The notes beneath the pieces were generated by a model. The model had not been told where the DNA came from, ran no database searches, and worked only from the letters and a program-made list of their open reading frames with translations. Of a stretch of 64,000 nt of DNA, positions 9,083-18,085 are shown in pieces. The stretch is from Clostridium manihotivorum (GTDB taxonomy: Bacteria; Bacillota; Clostridia; Clostridiales; Clostridiaceae): the NCBI RefSeq assembly GCF_004015185.1, contig NZ_CP025746.1, positions 4,791,776-4,855,775 of the forward strand, given 5' to 3'. Numbering within the stretch: the stretch's first letter is position 1; the number at the start of each line of letters is the position of its first letter. Position numbers and translations under genes: made by a program.

Positions 9083-9310
9083 TTATATACTAATTAATAT
9101 TTATAACTTAGATAAATTTTTTATGGCACCTATTATTTAGCAAAACAATTATTTGCCATGGAACTTGTATATTTATAAGTTTACTACTAAACTCATAAAC
9201 ATCTTCACAAATATTTAACAAAAAACCAACTATTACATTATATATAAAAATATATTCAATTTCAACTATTAAAATTACAATAACAACATTTTTCTCTAAA
9301 ACTAACGGAT

Positions 9311-9790
9311 TTATTTAGTACATGTTAAACAATATAATGTAAAATCCTTAGATTTACTACCATCTATTAACATAATAAAAAAACCTGAAGGAGCTTCTAC
9401 AATCTTATATTTGATATTGGTATTATTATTAGTTACATCAACTAACTCATTTATTTCACTTTTCTTATTTACTGATTTAAGAAATAAATCATACTTAGAA
9501 TAAAACTTGCCATCTGCTGGTATAAAATCAACTTTTTTAATTAATTTATCGAATATAGGTTTATCATATGTAAATTTTACAAGCTGCGTGCCATCACCAG
9601 TAAAACCACCTATTTCATCTGATAATACCTCAGTCTTTTGTATAGGTTTAGGTAGCTCAACTTTCCAGTTAGTACTGATTATATATGTTATATCTTTAGT
9701 TTTGTTTATATAAGATCTAATTAACGCAAAGCTAGCAAATAATAAAACAATAATTAAAATAAATACTTTTAACTTTATATGTTTCTTCAT
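9311..9790 (-). CDS. Membrane-anchored protein of unknown function
   Basis: 159 residues. One N-terminal transmembrane helix (VFILIIVLLFASFALIRSYI, about residues 7-26) would leave the rest outside the cell. The exported part is lysine- and aspartate-rich and ends CLTCTK with two cysteines. The start was set at ATG 9790, which has GGGGAGGG upstream; the longer frame runs through that site. It lies just after the terminator of the RRNPP cassette, and an imperfect inverted repeat (9857-9900) sits in its upstream region, so it could be a target of that regulator. No family was recognised. Confidence 0.7.
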   Translation of the reverse strand: MKKHIKLKVFILIIVLLFASFALIRSYINKTKDITYIISTNWKVELPKPIQKTEVLSDEIGGFTGDGTQLVKFTYDKPIFDKLIKKVDFIPADGKFYSKYDLFLKSVNKKSEINELVDVTNNNTNIKYKIVEAPSGFFIMLIDGSKSKDFTLYCLTCTK

Positions 9791-9856
9791 AATGAATCCC
9801 TCCCCTATTATATAGGTTAACGCTACAGAGTTTCTCAATCAACCATTAGTGGTAGT

Positions 9857-9900
9857 AATTTTCATAACAGTAATAGATTCATACCTCTGTAATGAAAATT
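9857..9900. promoter_or_regulatory. Inverted repeat upstream of the membrane-protein gene
   Basis: AATTTTCATAACAG (9857-9870) and CTGTAATGAAAATT (9887-9900) pair at 13 of 14 positions around a 16-base spacer. It could be an operator or a leader hairpin; there is no T-run. Confidence 0.4.
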
Positions 9901-10001
9901 ATTTAACTTATTATTAAATAGACAACTACTTTATGAAGTAGTAAAAGCACCAAATATTTTATTGAAGATTTCAATGATAGTCTTCGTTTTTAAATATAAC
10001 T

Positions 10002-10044
10002 AAAAAAGCTAGATGAACTCATTAAATGATTCACCTAGCTTTTC
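10002..10044 (-). terminator. Terminator of the RRNPP regulator-peptide cassette
   Basis: On the minus strand a stem of about 15 bp (AAGCTAGGTGAA with TTCATCTAGCTT, loop near ATGA) is followed by six T. It lies 8 bases beyond the peptide gene stop. Confidence 0.8.
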
Positions 10045-10051
10045 TAATTTC

Positions 10052-10192
10052 TTATTCTATAACTCCTGGATCTTGAATCCCTGTTGCACTGATTGTCCCA
10101 TTGTGAATTGAAAAATTATTCCCTACAATTGGAACCAAAAACATACCAATAAACATAATAGTTACTATAGCTTTAAAGAAACTTTTTTTCAT
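10052..10192 (-). CDS. Secreted signalling-peptide precursor (Phr/NprX/Qsp-like), 46 residues
   Basis: A short open frame preceded by a near-perfect ribosome binding site (AAGGAGGT, 8 bases before ATG 10192). The product starts MKKSFFKAIVTIMFIGMFLV, a positively charged end plus hydrophobic core typical of a Sec signal peptide. It ends with a short polar C-terminal part, HNGTISATGIQDPGVIE. It begins 78 bases after the stop of an RRNPP-type regulator on the same strand and is closed by its own terminator. This architecture matches known RRNPP systems (PlcR-PapR, NprR-NprX, clostridial Qsr-Qsp). There the exported pro-peptide is processed, re-imported by an oligopeptide permease and bound by the TPR domain of the regulator. 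The mature peptide is probably within the last 10-17 residues, but its boundaries cannot be seen. Confidence 0.75.
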   Translation of the reverse strand: MKKSFFKAIVTIMFIGMFLVPIVGNNFSIHNGTISATGIQDPGVIE

Positions 10193-10236
10193 AGTTACAG
10201 ACCTCCTTACATTTATAAACTAATTATACTATATTA

Positions 10237-10263
10237 TACACATATATTTACAATATATGTGTA
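10237..10263. promoter_or_regulatory. Perfect 12-bp palindrome between regulator and peptide genes
   Basis: TACACATATATT and AATATATGTGTA flank a 3-base centre, starting 8 bases after the regulator stop. It could be an operator controlling the peptide gene, or an RNA hairpin that sets different levels for regulator and peptide. No T-run follows, so a simple terminator is less likely. Confidence 0.5.
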
Positions 10264-10270
10264 ATAAAAT

Positions 10271-11548
10271 TTATACCATTAAGTTTTCCAATTTATTTAA
10301 CAAGCTTACAGCCTCCTCTTTATCGTCTAGGTGAACTGATGCTTCTGTTAATTTTAGCATAGCATAAGATCTTCCTAAGCTAGTATCAAAATTATCTAAG
10401 GTTTCTAATAATTTATTCATTACTTTTGTTATACTTGTGTAGTCTTGCTTAGATTCATATACCTTAACTAAATCCTTGTAGCTCTGCAAAAGAGCATCTA
10501 TATTCTTATACTGCTCGGCTATATCAATAGCTAAATTTAAAATTAATATACTTTCTGAATATAGATTATTTTTAAATAGTATCTTACCCTTTGTATTTAA
10601 AGTATATGGAAGAGATGCCTTATCAATTTTAAGTGTAACCTGTTGTGACTTTTCTATATACTTTAAGCTATTATCGTACTCACCTAAAGAATAGTAACAT
10701 TCTGCTATATCATTATATATTTTAGCTAAATTAGAATCATCCTTTCCATTAACTAAATCTACTAAATTAAAAAACTCTTTAAGAGCTCCTTCATACTCTT
10801 CTAATTTATACAAAACAGTAGCTTTAGTTATCTTTGCAAAGCATAATATCTCAAATTCTATCTCACTACTATGATTTAATATGCTATTATCAATTATGTA
10901 CAGGCATTTATCAAATTCATTTAGTTGGCAGTATGTTGTCGCTATGTTAACGTTAGATTTATAATATGTTTTCATATCTCTCTCATCTAAAGCATACGTT
11001 ATTGAATCTTCAAAATACTGTATAGCATCTTCATATTCTCCATTGTTTCTCTTGCATAGCCCCAATGAAAAATACACTTTAATTTGTGATTTATCATCTC
11101 TAAGTTCCTTAAATTTTCCTAGTGCCTTACGTAAGTATAAAGCGGCTTCCACATACTCTTTCTTCTTATAACGCTTGTCCCCTAAAACCTTATAAACTTG
11201 AGCTAATAAGTCATCTAATTCAAACTCTTTTGCTATTTTAATAAGCTCTTGTAACTGATTAAAATCTAACTCCTTCTTTAACTGTTCCTCACAATAGAAT
11301 CTTGCATCTTCTTTAGGTGTTCTTGAAAAATACTCATCATCTAAGTCTAAGTTAACAGATATTCTTTTTGCTATATTATTAAATTTTTCTGCTAGAGCTT
11401 TAGAACTTGCTTTACTTACAGTTCTCTTTCCGCTTTCCATCATGCTAATGAAGGCTCTTGTCATATTTAAACCTTCTAATTCAGCTTGATTAACTCTAAA
11501 TTTTTTTCTCATAAGTTTGATTTTTTCACTTGGATTATAAAACTCCAA
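10271..11548 (-). CDS. RRNPP-family regulator: HTH plus TPR repeats
   Basis: About 425 residues. An N-terminal Xre-type helix-turn-helix (KIKLMRKKFRVNQAELEGLNMTRAFISMMESGKR) is followed by a long all-helical tetratricopeptide region. The region has clear repeats, for example AALYLRKALGKFKELRD, YFSLGLCKRNNGEYEDAIQYFEDS and ECYYSLGEYDNSLKYIEKS. This is the layout of PlcR/NprR/Qsr regulators that bind re-imported peptides. The start was set at TTG 11548 because AGGGGTG precedes it; a longer frame from 11581 lacks a ribosome binding site. A TATAAT box at 11603-11608 is a candidate -10. The cognate peptide gene follows directly. An IS21 element ends 200 bases upstream and has replaced whatever lay there. 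Confidence 0.85.
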   Translation of the reverse strand: MEFYNPSEKIKLMRKKFRVNQAELEGLNMTRAFISMMESGKRTVSKASSKALAEKFNNIAKRISVNLDLDDEYFSRTPKEDARFYCEEQLKKELDFNQLQELIKIAKEFELDDLLAQVYKVLGDKRYKKKEYVEAALYLRKALGKFKELRDDKSQIKVYFSLGLCKRNNGEYEDAIQYFEDSITYALDERDMKTYYKSNVNIATTYCQLNEFDKCLYIIDNSILNHSSEIEFEILCFAKITKATVLYKLEEYEGALKEFFNLVDLVNGKDDSNLAKIYNDIAECYYSLGEYDNSLKYIEKSQQVTLKIDKASLPYTLNTKGKILFKNNLYSESILILNLAIDIAEQYKNIDALLQSYKDLVKVYESKQDYTSITKVMNKLLETLDNFDTSLGRSYAMLKLTEASVHLDDKEEAVSLLNKLENLMV

Positions 11549-11855
11549 TTTTCTCACCCCTATACTACAATACTGTATCAACTTTATACAATCTTAATTT
11601 TTATTATAACCTAATTAATTGCAAATTGCATAATATTTTACATTTACTGGTTAAGTTTTTTCACTTATTCTTCAAAAAATCATCATTTGTACCGTTTAAA
11701 ATGTAAATAAAATTTATGAGGTTGAAAAAGTGTAAATGGTAAAATAAAATGGAGATATTTCGGCAAACAAAAAGGGAGAAAAATTACCAGTATAGTTCAA
11801 TAATACTCCTACCTTTGATAGAATAGAATCGTTGTTCATCAGAGGAGGATACGGA

Positions 11856-13418
11856 ATGAAGGAATGGAAAGTGTTTGCAGAAATAATTGAATTAAAGAAT
11901 AAAGGATTTAAAAAATCTCAAGTAGAAAGGATAATGGGGATAAATTATAAGACAATAATGAAATATTGGGACATGACACCTGAGGAATATGCAGAATTAA
12001 TGAAAAAAGCAAAAAGTAGAACCAAGAAAGTAGATATGTACAAGAAAGATGTACTTGAATGGATTAGAGAATTTGATGATATATCTACTGCTCAAATTTA
12101 TGATTGGTTACAAGAAAAATATGGTATGTTAGATTTTAAGGAGAGAACCTTACGATGGTATGTTAATAAGTTAAGAGCAAATCATAATCTGCCGAAAGCT
12201 GCCTATAAAAGGCAATATATTGAGGTTCCTGAATTGCCTATGGGATACCAAGCACAAGTAGATTTTGGACAGACTTGGCAGCATAAGCCTGACGGTTCGA
12301 GGATAAAACTTTATTGTTTCGCAATGGTGCTATCTCACTCTAGATTTAAATTTGTGCATTGGCTCGATAAGCCTTTTACAACAGAATCTTTCATAGAAGC
12401 TCATGACAGAGCATTTGAATATTTTAAGGGAATGCCGAAAGAAATAGTATACGATCAGGATAGAGTTCTTGCAGTAGATGAAAACTTTGGAGATGTTATT
12501 TATACTCAAGATTTTCAAAACTACATTAATATAATGCGTTTCAAGACTAGACTCTGTCGAGCATATGACCCAGAAAGTAAAGGTAAAATTGAAGCCGTAG
12601 TTAAGTTTGTTAAATACAATTTTGCAATACATAGGACATTTGTGGATATAGATTCTTTTAATGAGGATTGCCTAAAATGGCTTGAGAGAACTGGAAATGG
12701 AAAATTGCACGATATAACGAAAAAAGTACCAGCAGAAGTGTTTGCTTTGGAGAGTCAACACTTACAACAAGTACCTCAATCGATTAGAAAAAAATCCGAT
12801 GATACTAGTTTAAACTATGCCGTGAGAAAAAACAATACAGTTTTTTATAAACAGAATAGATACCAGGTTCCTAAGGGTATATATGAGCCTGGGAAACAGG
12901 TTAAACTAGTTATTAAAGATACTTCAATGGATATAGTGGATTTAGAGTCAGGAGAAATTATAGCGCATCATGCTTTAAGCAATAAAAAAGGAGAATTAGT
13001 TAAACTTAATCATCCAGAAAGACAGATAAGCAAAACCACTGAAGAGATGTACGGTAAAGCACTCAACGTGCTTGGTGATACGGAGATTGCAAGAGTTCTT
13101 TTAGACAACATAAAGAGAGAACGATCAAGATATATTAAGGATCAACTAGGTGTAATAGTTAAGGCTGCACCAAACTATGATTTTGACATTATAGAGAAGG
13201 CTGTTGAGTATTGCGTCCGCCGTAGGCTTTGGAGTGCAGGCATGTTTAAAGACACTCTCGAACATTTAAATCTTAAAACTAGCCAAGGAAAAAACAATAA
13301 ACCTAATTTGAATAATGCTACCATTCCTTCAAAGTGCAAAGGTGTAAAAACAGAAGTTAGAGCCATCAGTGAATATACAAATGCTTTGAAGGGAGATAAA
13401 ATAACATGGAAAAACTAG
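11856..13418 (+). CDS. istA: IS21-family transposase IstA
   Basis: 520 residues. N-terminal helix-turn-helix (FKKSQVERIMGINYKTIMKYW), then an RNase H-like rve core: the first acidic residue is in YQAQVDFGQTW, the second in KEIVYDQDRVLA, and the glutamate in SKGKIEAVVKFVK. The C-terminal part has the usual NRYQVPKGIYEPGKQV beta-barrel. ATG 11856 follows GAGGAGG; the longer frame was rejected. It overlaps istB by 13 bases, suggesting translational coupling. Full length with no interrupting stops. Confidence 0.92.
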   Translation: MKEWKVFAEIIELKNKGFKKSQVERIMGINYKTIMKYWDMTPEEYAELMKKAKSRTKKVDMYKKDVLEWIREFDDISTAQIYDWLQEKYGMLDFKERTLRWYVNKLRANHNLPKAAYKRQYIEVPELPMGYQAQVDFGQTWQHKPDGSRIKLYCFAMVLSHSRFKFVHWLDKPFTTESFIEAHDRAFEYFKGMPKEIVYDQDRVLAVDENFGDVIYTQDFQNYINIMRFKTRLCRAYDPESKGKIEAVVKFVKYNFAIHRTFVDIDSFNEDCLKWLERTGNGKLHDITKKVPAEVFALESQHLQQVPQSIRKKSDDTSLNYAVRKNNTVFYKQNRYQVPKGIYEPGKQVKLVIKDTSMDIVDLESGEIIAHHALSNKKGELVKLNHPERQISKTTEEMYGKALNVLGDTEIARVLLDNIKRERSRYIKDQLGVIVKAAPNYDFDIIEKAVEYCVRRRLWSAGMFKDTLEHLNLKTSQGKNNKPNLNNATIPSKCKGVKTEVRAISEYTNALKGDKITWKN

Positions 13419-14149
13419 AATTAATAAAGGATTATGCAAAAACTCTTAAACTTAACTATTTAAATACTAATGCTTCAAATCTCATAGAAGATGCTGATAT
13501 TAAGGACTTATCCTATCAAGATTTGCTCTTAAATATACTAAAAAATGAGATTATCCTAAAAGAAACAAAATCACAGGAAAGGTTGCTTAAAAACGCAGGT
13601 TTTCCAGTAATAAAGCAAATAGAAGAGTTTGATTTTAATTTCCAGAAGTCTATAACAAGTAAACAAATTAATAGACTTATAGAATTAGAATGGATAGATA
13701 GGATGTTCAATCTTATCTTCCTTGGGCCTCCCGGTGTCGGAAAAACCCACCTTGCTATCGCAATGGGCTTAAAAGCCGTTGAGGCTGGGTATAAAGTTAG
13801 TTTTGTTTCTATGGACAATCTTATGCATGTACTTAAAACTCAAGATATATCAAGAAAAAGCAAGGGAAAGGTTAATAGCATACTCTCTTCAAGCCTTGTC
13901 ATAATAGATGAATTAGGATACCTTCCAATAACAAAAGAAGAAGCTAATATGTTCTTTCAGTTAATATCTGCCCTTCATGAACAGGCTTCAATAATAGTCA
14001 CCTCTAATAAAGGCTTTGAGGATTGGGCTGAACTTCTTGGAGATGATGCTTTAACAACGGCAGTTCTTGATAGACTTGTACACAAGTGCGAACTCTTTAA
14101 TATGACAGGTAAAAGTTATAGGCTTGAGCATAGGCAATCTATATTATAA
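13406..14149 (+). CDS. istB: IS21-family helper ATPase IstB
   Basis: 247 residues. DnaC/DnaA-like AAA+ ATPase with Walker A GPPGVGKTHLA near residue 108 and Walker B LVIIDELGY, plus sensor ITSNKGFEDW-like VTSNKGFEDWAELLGD. IstB selects and remodels target DNA and stimulates IstA. Overlaps the 3' end of istA. Confidence 0.93.
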   Translation: MEKLELIKDYAKTLKLNYLNTNASNLIEDADIKDLSYQDLLLNILKNEIILKETKSQERLLKNAGFPVIKQIEEFDFNFQKSITSKQINRLIELEWIDRMFNLIFLGPPGVGKTHLAIAMGLKAVEAGYKVSFVSMDNLMHVLKTQDISRKSKGKVNSILSSSLVIIDELGYLPITKEEANMFFQLISALHEQASIIVTSNKGFEDWAELLGDDALTTAVLDRLVHKCELFNMTGKSYRLEHRQSIL

Positions 14150-14458
14150 GATATGAAAAATGGAAAAATATCAGTAAAATTATTTGCCGAAATTTCTCCA
14201 AAAGTACTTGCCAGTAACAAAAAGCTTTAAATCCATTATTAACTACAGCATCTTATTGAATTAATACTTTATTTAACATATTACATCCTATATTCTAAAC
14301 CTCATCTTGATCTTCAATGAAAATTCTTCAACTTATAGTTTACTTAACATTACTCGGTTTAAAACCCCCAAAACGTGTAGTTTAACATCATTCCAGACAA
14401 AAGAAAAAGTCTTATTTCTAATGCTTACTCCACTCTAGCCTATAATTTTTAGACATAA

Positions 14459-14494
14459 TAAAAGCACTTACTATTTATTTCTTAATAAGTGCTT
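14459..14494 (-). terminator. Terminator overlapping the stop of a small gene
   Basis: AAGCACTTA and TAAGTGCTT form the stem; on the minus strand it is followed by TTTATT. The gap 14201-14458 between the IS and this hairpin holds no gene. Confidence 0.65.
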
Positions 14495-14678
14495 AATATT
14501 CTACAACTTCACATATTGGTTTATTCTCTTTTATAGCTATTTTAATATCTGATACCAAGTCATAATAGCCATTTGCACCATATTCCAGTTCCATATCACT
14601 AGTTGGATCATCGCCAAATAACTTATAGTGTTGTTTAATTAAATCCTTTAATTCATCTGTCATTTTTCCGTTATACAT
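14493..14678 (-). CDS. Small acidic protein of unknown function (61 residues)
   Basis: Starts MYNGKMTDELKDLIKQHY, with AAAGGAGAT upstream and a terminator at its 3' end, so it is likely expressed. Soluble, acidic (SDMELEYGANGYYDLVSDIKIAI), no recognised motif. It follows another tiny gene on the same strand by 58 bases; the two may form a small operon next to the IS21 insertion. Confidence 0.6.
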   Translation of the reverse strand: MYNGKMTDELKDLIKQHYKLFGDDPTSDMELEYGANGYYDLVSDIKIAIKENKPICEVVEY

Positions 14679-14736
14679 TATTCACATATCTCCTTTAAAA
14701 TTTTATAAATTTGATTTATGATTTTATTTTTATTGA

Positions 14737-14937
14737 TTATTCTATAAATTTAACTTCTTTATTTAAAAAACTTTTATCTGATTCTATTGCTATACATCTT
14801 GTCAAATCATATATTGGTACAATATGAAACTCTACTCCATCTATTAAATACTTAGAATATTTTCTGAATAGTATATCTTTGTCTAATCTCAAAACCGCAT
14901 AATTGTTAATTCTAAATTCTGCAATTACAGTACACAT
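14737..14937 (-). CDS. Small protein of unknown function (66 residues)
   Basis: Begins MCTVIAEFRINNYAVLRLDK after an AAGGAGG site 6 bases upstream. The predicted pattern is mainly beta (VLRLDKDILFRKYSKYLIDGVEFHIVPIYDL). No family recognised. First gene of a possible two-gene unit with the 61-residue protein. Confidence 0.6.
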   Translation of the reverse strand: MCTVIAEFRINNYAVLRLDKDILFRKYSKYLIDGVEFHIVPIYDLTRCIAIESDKSFLNKEVKFIE

Positions 14938-15071
14938 ATTAAGCCTCCTTGTATTTATATGATTAGATGGTTTTTTATAAAGATAGTCAAGGTTTTGTCT
15001 GCTGCATTGTAATAATTCTATAGCTTTAGAAGTATCAATAATATATAATGACTTTATGAGGAGGATGTTAT

Positions 15072-15263
15072 ATGAGTATTAAATTATCTGATGATGATTT
15101 TAAATTAATTGATGCTGTACTTGAAGATTATAAAGAAAATAGCCAAACTAATAAAGTTTGTTTACATTGCGGAAAACCTATGAAGTTAATTCAATATGAT
15201 AATTCATATGAAGTTAGATGTGACACCGATAATTGTGTTCTAGAATACTTTCAAGGAATATAG
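15072..15263 (+). CDS. Small zinc-ribbon-like protein (63 residues)
   Basis: Contains CLHCGKPM in the middle and CDTDNCVLEYF near the end: a CxxC pair and a second CxxxxC pair about 25 residues later, consistent with one zinc ribbon. GAGGAGGATG precedes the ATG. Divergent from the two small genes at 14.5-14.9 kb. Function unknown; a nucleic-acid-associated role is possible. Confidence 0.6.
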   Translation: MSIKLSDDDFKLIDAVLEDYKENSQTNKVCLHCGKPMKLIQYDNSYEVRCDTDNCVLEYFQGI

Positions 15264-15320
15264 AGTACTTAGTAAGTAATAGTAGTTTGAGATGTCTAGT
15301 TTATCATGTAAAGGAGAAAA

Positions 15321-15650
15321 TTATACAACTCCCCCATTATATTTTTTCTGAGCCAAATACATCATAATCAGACCCCATATAAGGAATATTACCAAGCAGA
15401 TTACCCCGTATCTCACTCTTGATATAAAAGTAATAATACCCATTAGTATACATCCAATCCCTATAATACATGCCTTACCCATTTTTTCTGTATAAGTTTT
15501 TTTATCTTTTTCAGAGACTCTTGCATAGTGATAATCGTGAATTAACGTTATTTGCTCTTTTTTCCAAATGCGCCATCCTAAAAATATACTCAGTAATCCT
15601 ATAAAAATCATTAATATATATATTGCAAATTGGTTTCTACAATCTAACAC
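15321..15650 (-). CDS. DUF3784-like small membrane protein, possibly altered 5' end
   Basis: About 109 residues with three hydrophobic helices. The segment WKKEQITLIHDYHYARVSEKDKKTYTEKMGKACIIGIG is the conserved block of DUF3784 proteins, placed after the first helix as usual. The frame opens at a GTG (15650) inside the 3' end of the decayed IS630 transposase and has no convincing ribosome binding site. The original start may therefore have been lost when the IS landed. Internal ATG starts exist further in. Function of the family is unknown. Confidence 0.65.
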   Translation of the reverse strand: MLDCRNQFAIYILMIFIGLLSIFLGWRIWKKEQITLIHDYHYARVSEKDKKTYTEKMGKACIIGIGCILMGIITFISRVRYGVICLVIFLIWGLIMMYLAQKKYNGGVV

Positions 15651-16698
15651 ATAGCCTGTCTATTGTTTGAGTAGGAACCTTATTTATGTTACTTATAAAC
15701 TTTTGAATTGCAGTTCTAACTTGTGGCAGAGATTTATAAAAGACATTGTTAATAACAGATGCCTTTAGCCATCCCCATAACCCCTCTATAAGATTCATTT
15801 CTGGACTATACGGTGGTAAAAACATCAATTCAAGCCTATCTTTAACTCTATTAAGAAATGGCTGAATCAGCTTTGCATGATGAATCTTAGCATTGTCTAA
15901 TACCACAACAATTTTTCCTTTTGGATACTGCTTAAGTACGTTTTCTAAAAAGTCATTAAATATCTTAGCGTCATATCTTTCATGTTCCTCGCAATATACG
16001 TTACCAGTCTCGTAATCCAATATTCCCATAAGTTTAACACCTGCATTTTTACCGAACGTAGGAATTTTCCTTTGTTGTCCTCTTATAAACCAGCTCTTTT
16101 GAATTGCTTGATAATCTCTAATCATTGATTCATCTTCAAATAAGATGGTATCAACTAAGCCATTGAGGCATTTTTTTTAAAGCTTTAAAGTCACTTTTAA
16201 AAATTTCTTGCTTTTCTTTATCAGCTTTCGCTAAGACGTAAGTAGGTCTAGTATAACTTAAATTTAATCTATGAAGTACATATGCTATTCCTCTATGTGA
16301 CATATTTATATTAAATTCTTTAATAACCCATTGCCTCACTAATTCAATAGTCCAATTCATTTTAGATTCGAAGCCTACATCTTCTGGAGTTTTTGTAGTT
16401 ATAGTTTCTACAATGAGCTTCTCTTGAAGTGAATTGATTTTCTTTGCGCTCCGCCGCCGTGGCCAATATTTAATCCATCTATTCCTTTTGATTTATAATT
16501 TTTTATATATGTAGAAACAGTATGTTCTTCTAGATTCTCCATTTCAGCTATTTTTCTATTTGTAAATCCATCAAAATGCTTAAGTAAAACAGAATATCTT
16601 TTATATAACCTTGTGTTTTTAGTCTTTTTTAAAGCTGATTTTAACTCGTTTATATCATCTTCATGCCCAGCAATCTTATTAAGAATCAAAATATCCAT
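15637..16698 (-). pseudogene. IS630-family transposase with two frameshifts
   Basis: Three collinear fragments together give a near-complete transposase. N-terminal helix-turn-helix: 16408-16698, EHTVSTYIKNYKSKGIDGL. Middle: 16151-16360, including MSHRGIAYVLHRL. DDE domain: 15637-16125, with FEDESM in the join, VVVLDNAKIHHAK, and PPYSPEMNLIEGLWGWLK. The first break is a -1 shift near an AAAA run (about 16430); the second a +1 shift in an A8 run at about 16176. The outer fragments are in the same frame, so the shifts compensate. No stop codons are otherwise visible. Decay by indels is the simplest view; programmed frameshifting at the A-runs is less likely with two opposite shifts. Confidence 0.82.
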
Positions 16699-17177
16699 AT
16701 TTAAAACCTCGCTATAATTTTTATTTTATATTCTAGTTTGGATATTTTAGTTATCTTATATTAATGGATGTTCTTACCTAAATATCATATCGAAATTTTC
16801 ATCTTGCAACATATATATAAATACAAACATACATATACCTTATTCTTACGAAAAATAAATTGTTATGGATTCTTTTCTAAACAAAATTATCTATTTATTT
16901 AATTATATACCATTGATTTAAATTGACAACTATTCAGTTATATCATATATTTTTTTAGTGTAATACTAGCTATTATTAGATTTGGTATAATTAATACCAT
17001 AACAGTTGCAACTAATCAGCGCACTGTAATACCTTTAACAAGAGGATAAAAATCTACATATTGTCATACAAATAGTCTTTCAAATAGTATTCTTAACAAG
17101 TATATACAATGTTGAAATTAATGAATATCAATTTGCAAAATAGATTATTGAAAATGCTAAAGGAGTTGGTATTAACT
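16699..17177. other. Gene-poor gap between IS630 relic and a small gene
   Basis: AT-rich, no supported gene. A short inverted repeat TGGTAT/ATACCA occurs at about 16986-17002. Just before 17178 a frame reading IIENAKGVGINYEKY may be a scrap of a lost gene, but it is too short to identify. Confidence 0.4.
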
Positions 17178-17315
17178 ATGAAAAATACTAATAAAGCAAA
17201 TAAAGAATACGAAGAAAAGCCAAATAAAATTGCTGAAATAGATGATACGCCTTTAACCATTGAAAAAGCTAAAAAGATGCTTAAAGAATTGAATGATATG
17301 GAATATGAATATTAA
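17178..17315 (+). CDS. Small charged protein of unknown function (45 residues)
   Basis: Reads MKNTNKANKEYEEKPNKIAE then TPLTIEKAKKMLKELNDMEYEY, highly charged and helical. AAAGGAG lies about 12 bases before the ATG, which is long, so expression is uncertain. A clear terminator follows, which supports a real transcript. The 69 bases upstream are open in the same frame but look like remnant sequence. Confidence 0.45.
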   Translation: MKNTNKANKEYEEKPNKIAEIDDTPLTIEKAKKMLKELNDMEYEY

Positions 17316-17352
17316 AAGCACTTGCTAATTAAAACTAGTAAGTGCTTTTATA
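17314..17352 (+). terminator. Intrinsic terminator after the 45-residue gene
   Basis: AAAAGCACTT paired with AAGTGCTTTT, followed by a T-rich tract. The arms resemble those of the terminator at 14459-14494. Confidence 0.75.
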
Positions 17353-17417
17353 TTTACCTAATATTAGAAAGCGAAACATAAGATCACCTACTATTGGCAA
17401 CTGATTTTAACATAACA

Positions 17418-17960
17418 TCATGAATTTAATTTCATCCATTCATCACTACTTATTACATTACTAAATTTTAAACTTTGAGTGATCAAGGTTACTTTATGAA
17501 GCTCCTCGCTGCTTACAGTGCCAACTTCATTATTTACATCTATAGTTCCAGTAGCATCTGATAAGAATTCAACATGGTATCCTTTATGGAAGGCTTCCCT
17601 TGCTGTTGTATCGCAGCACATTTGAGTCATATATCCTGAAACAATAACTCCTGTTATATTCTCTTTTTTCAATATTTCTTCTAAATTTGTTTCATGAAAA
17701 CTGCTTGGCTTAGTTTTTTCAATAAGATAGTCATAAGGCTTCTCTAAAATCCTTGGGTGTATCTGCCATTCATTTGAATTTCTAATGAAGGTATCTCCTG
17801 AAATAGCTGTATGCTGAATAATTATAATAACCATATTATTTTCTTTTGCATAATCCATGACTTTTAGTATATTATCAAGACTGTTAGTAGGGTAAGTTAC
17901 CTTTAGCTTCCCAGTAAAATATTCATTTTGGACATCAATTACAAGTAATGCTTTTTTCAT
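17418..17960 (-). CDS. Isochorismatase-like cysteine hydrolase
   Basis: 180 residues, usual for the family. The catalytic triad can be placed: aspartate in ALLVIDVQNEYF, lysine in IEKTKPSSFHETNL, and nucleophile cysteine in VSGYMTQMCCDTTAREAF. The family includes nicotinamidases, isochorismatases and amidohydrolases; the substrate is not evident. It is divergent from an Lrp/AsnC regulator 125 bases away, a common pairing that suggests regulation by that protein. AAAGGTGG precedes the ATG. Confidence 0.86.
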   Translation of the reverse strand: MKKALLVIDVQNEYFTGKLKVTYPTNSLDNILKVMDYAKENNMVIIIIQHTAISGDTFIRNSNEWQIHPRILEKPYDYLIEKTKPSSFHETNLEEILKKENITGVIVSGYMTQMCCDTTAREAFHKGYHVEFLSDATGTIDVNNEVGTVSSEELHKVTLITQSLKFSNVISSDEWMKLNS

Positions 17961-18085
17961 TTTTATTCCACCTTTACATTTAATGATTTGATCACATCTG
18001 TTATACTAATGTTATCTTAAATTAAGGTTGAAATGTGAAAGGAATCCATTGGTTTTCCTTTAAAAATGAAAGGATATTTTGCATT

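Larger units (their letters stand above)
8725..9310. other. Intergenic stretch without a gene
   Basis: AT-rich gap upstream of the regulator gene. It holds a family 4 repeat (8895-8958) and a terminator (9041-9082) described separately; no coding signal was seen. Confidence 0.6.
11750..14200 (+). mobile_element. Complete IS21-family insertion sequence
   Basis: 2451 bp. Terminal inverted repeats start TGGAGATATTTCGGCAAA at the left and end TTTGCCGAAATTTCTCCA at the right, matching at 17 of 18 positions with the TG...CA tips usual for IS21. It encodes IstA and IstB in one overlapping pair. Both frames are open, so the element looks able to transpose. A clean target duplication was not evident (flanks are A-rich). 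Confidence 0.88.

Noticed and set aside
15637..16698. IS630 transposase expressed by programmed frameshifting
   Set aside because: Two shifts in opposite directions would be needed and no second intact copy is seen to support recoding; indel decay at A-runs is simpler.
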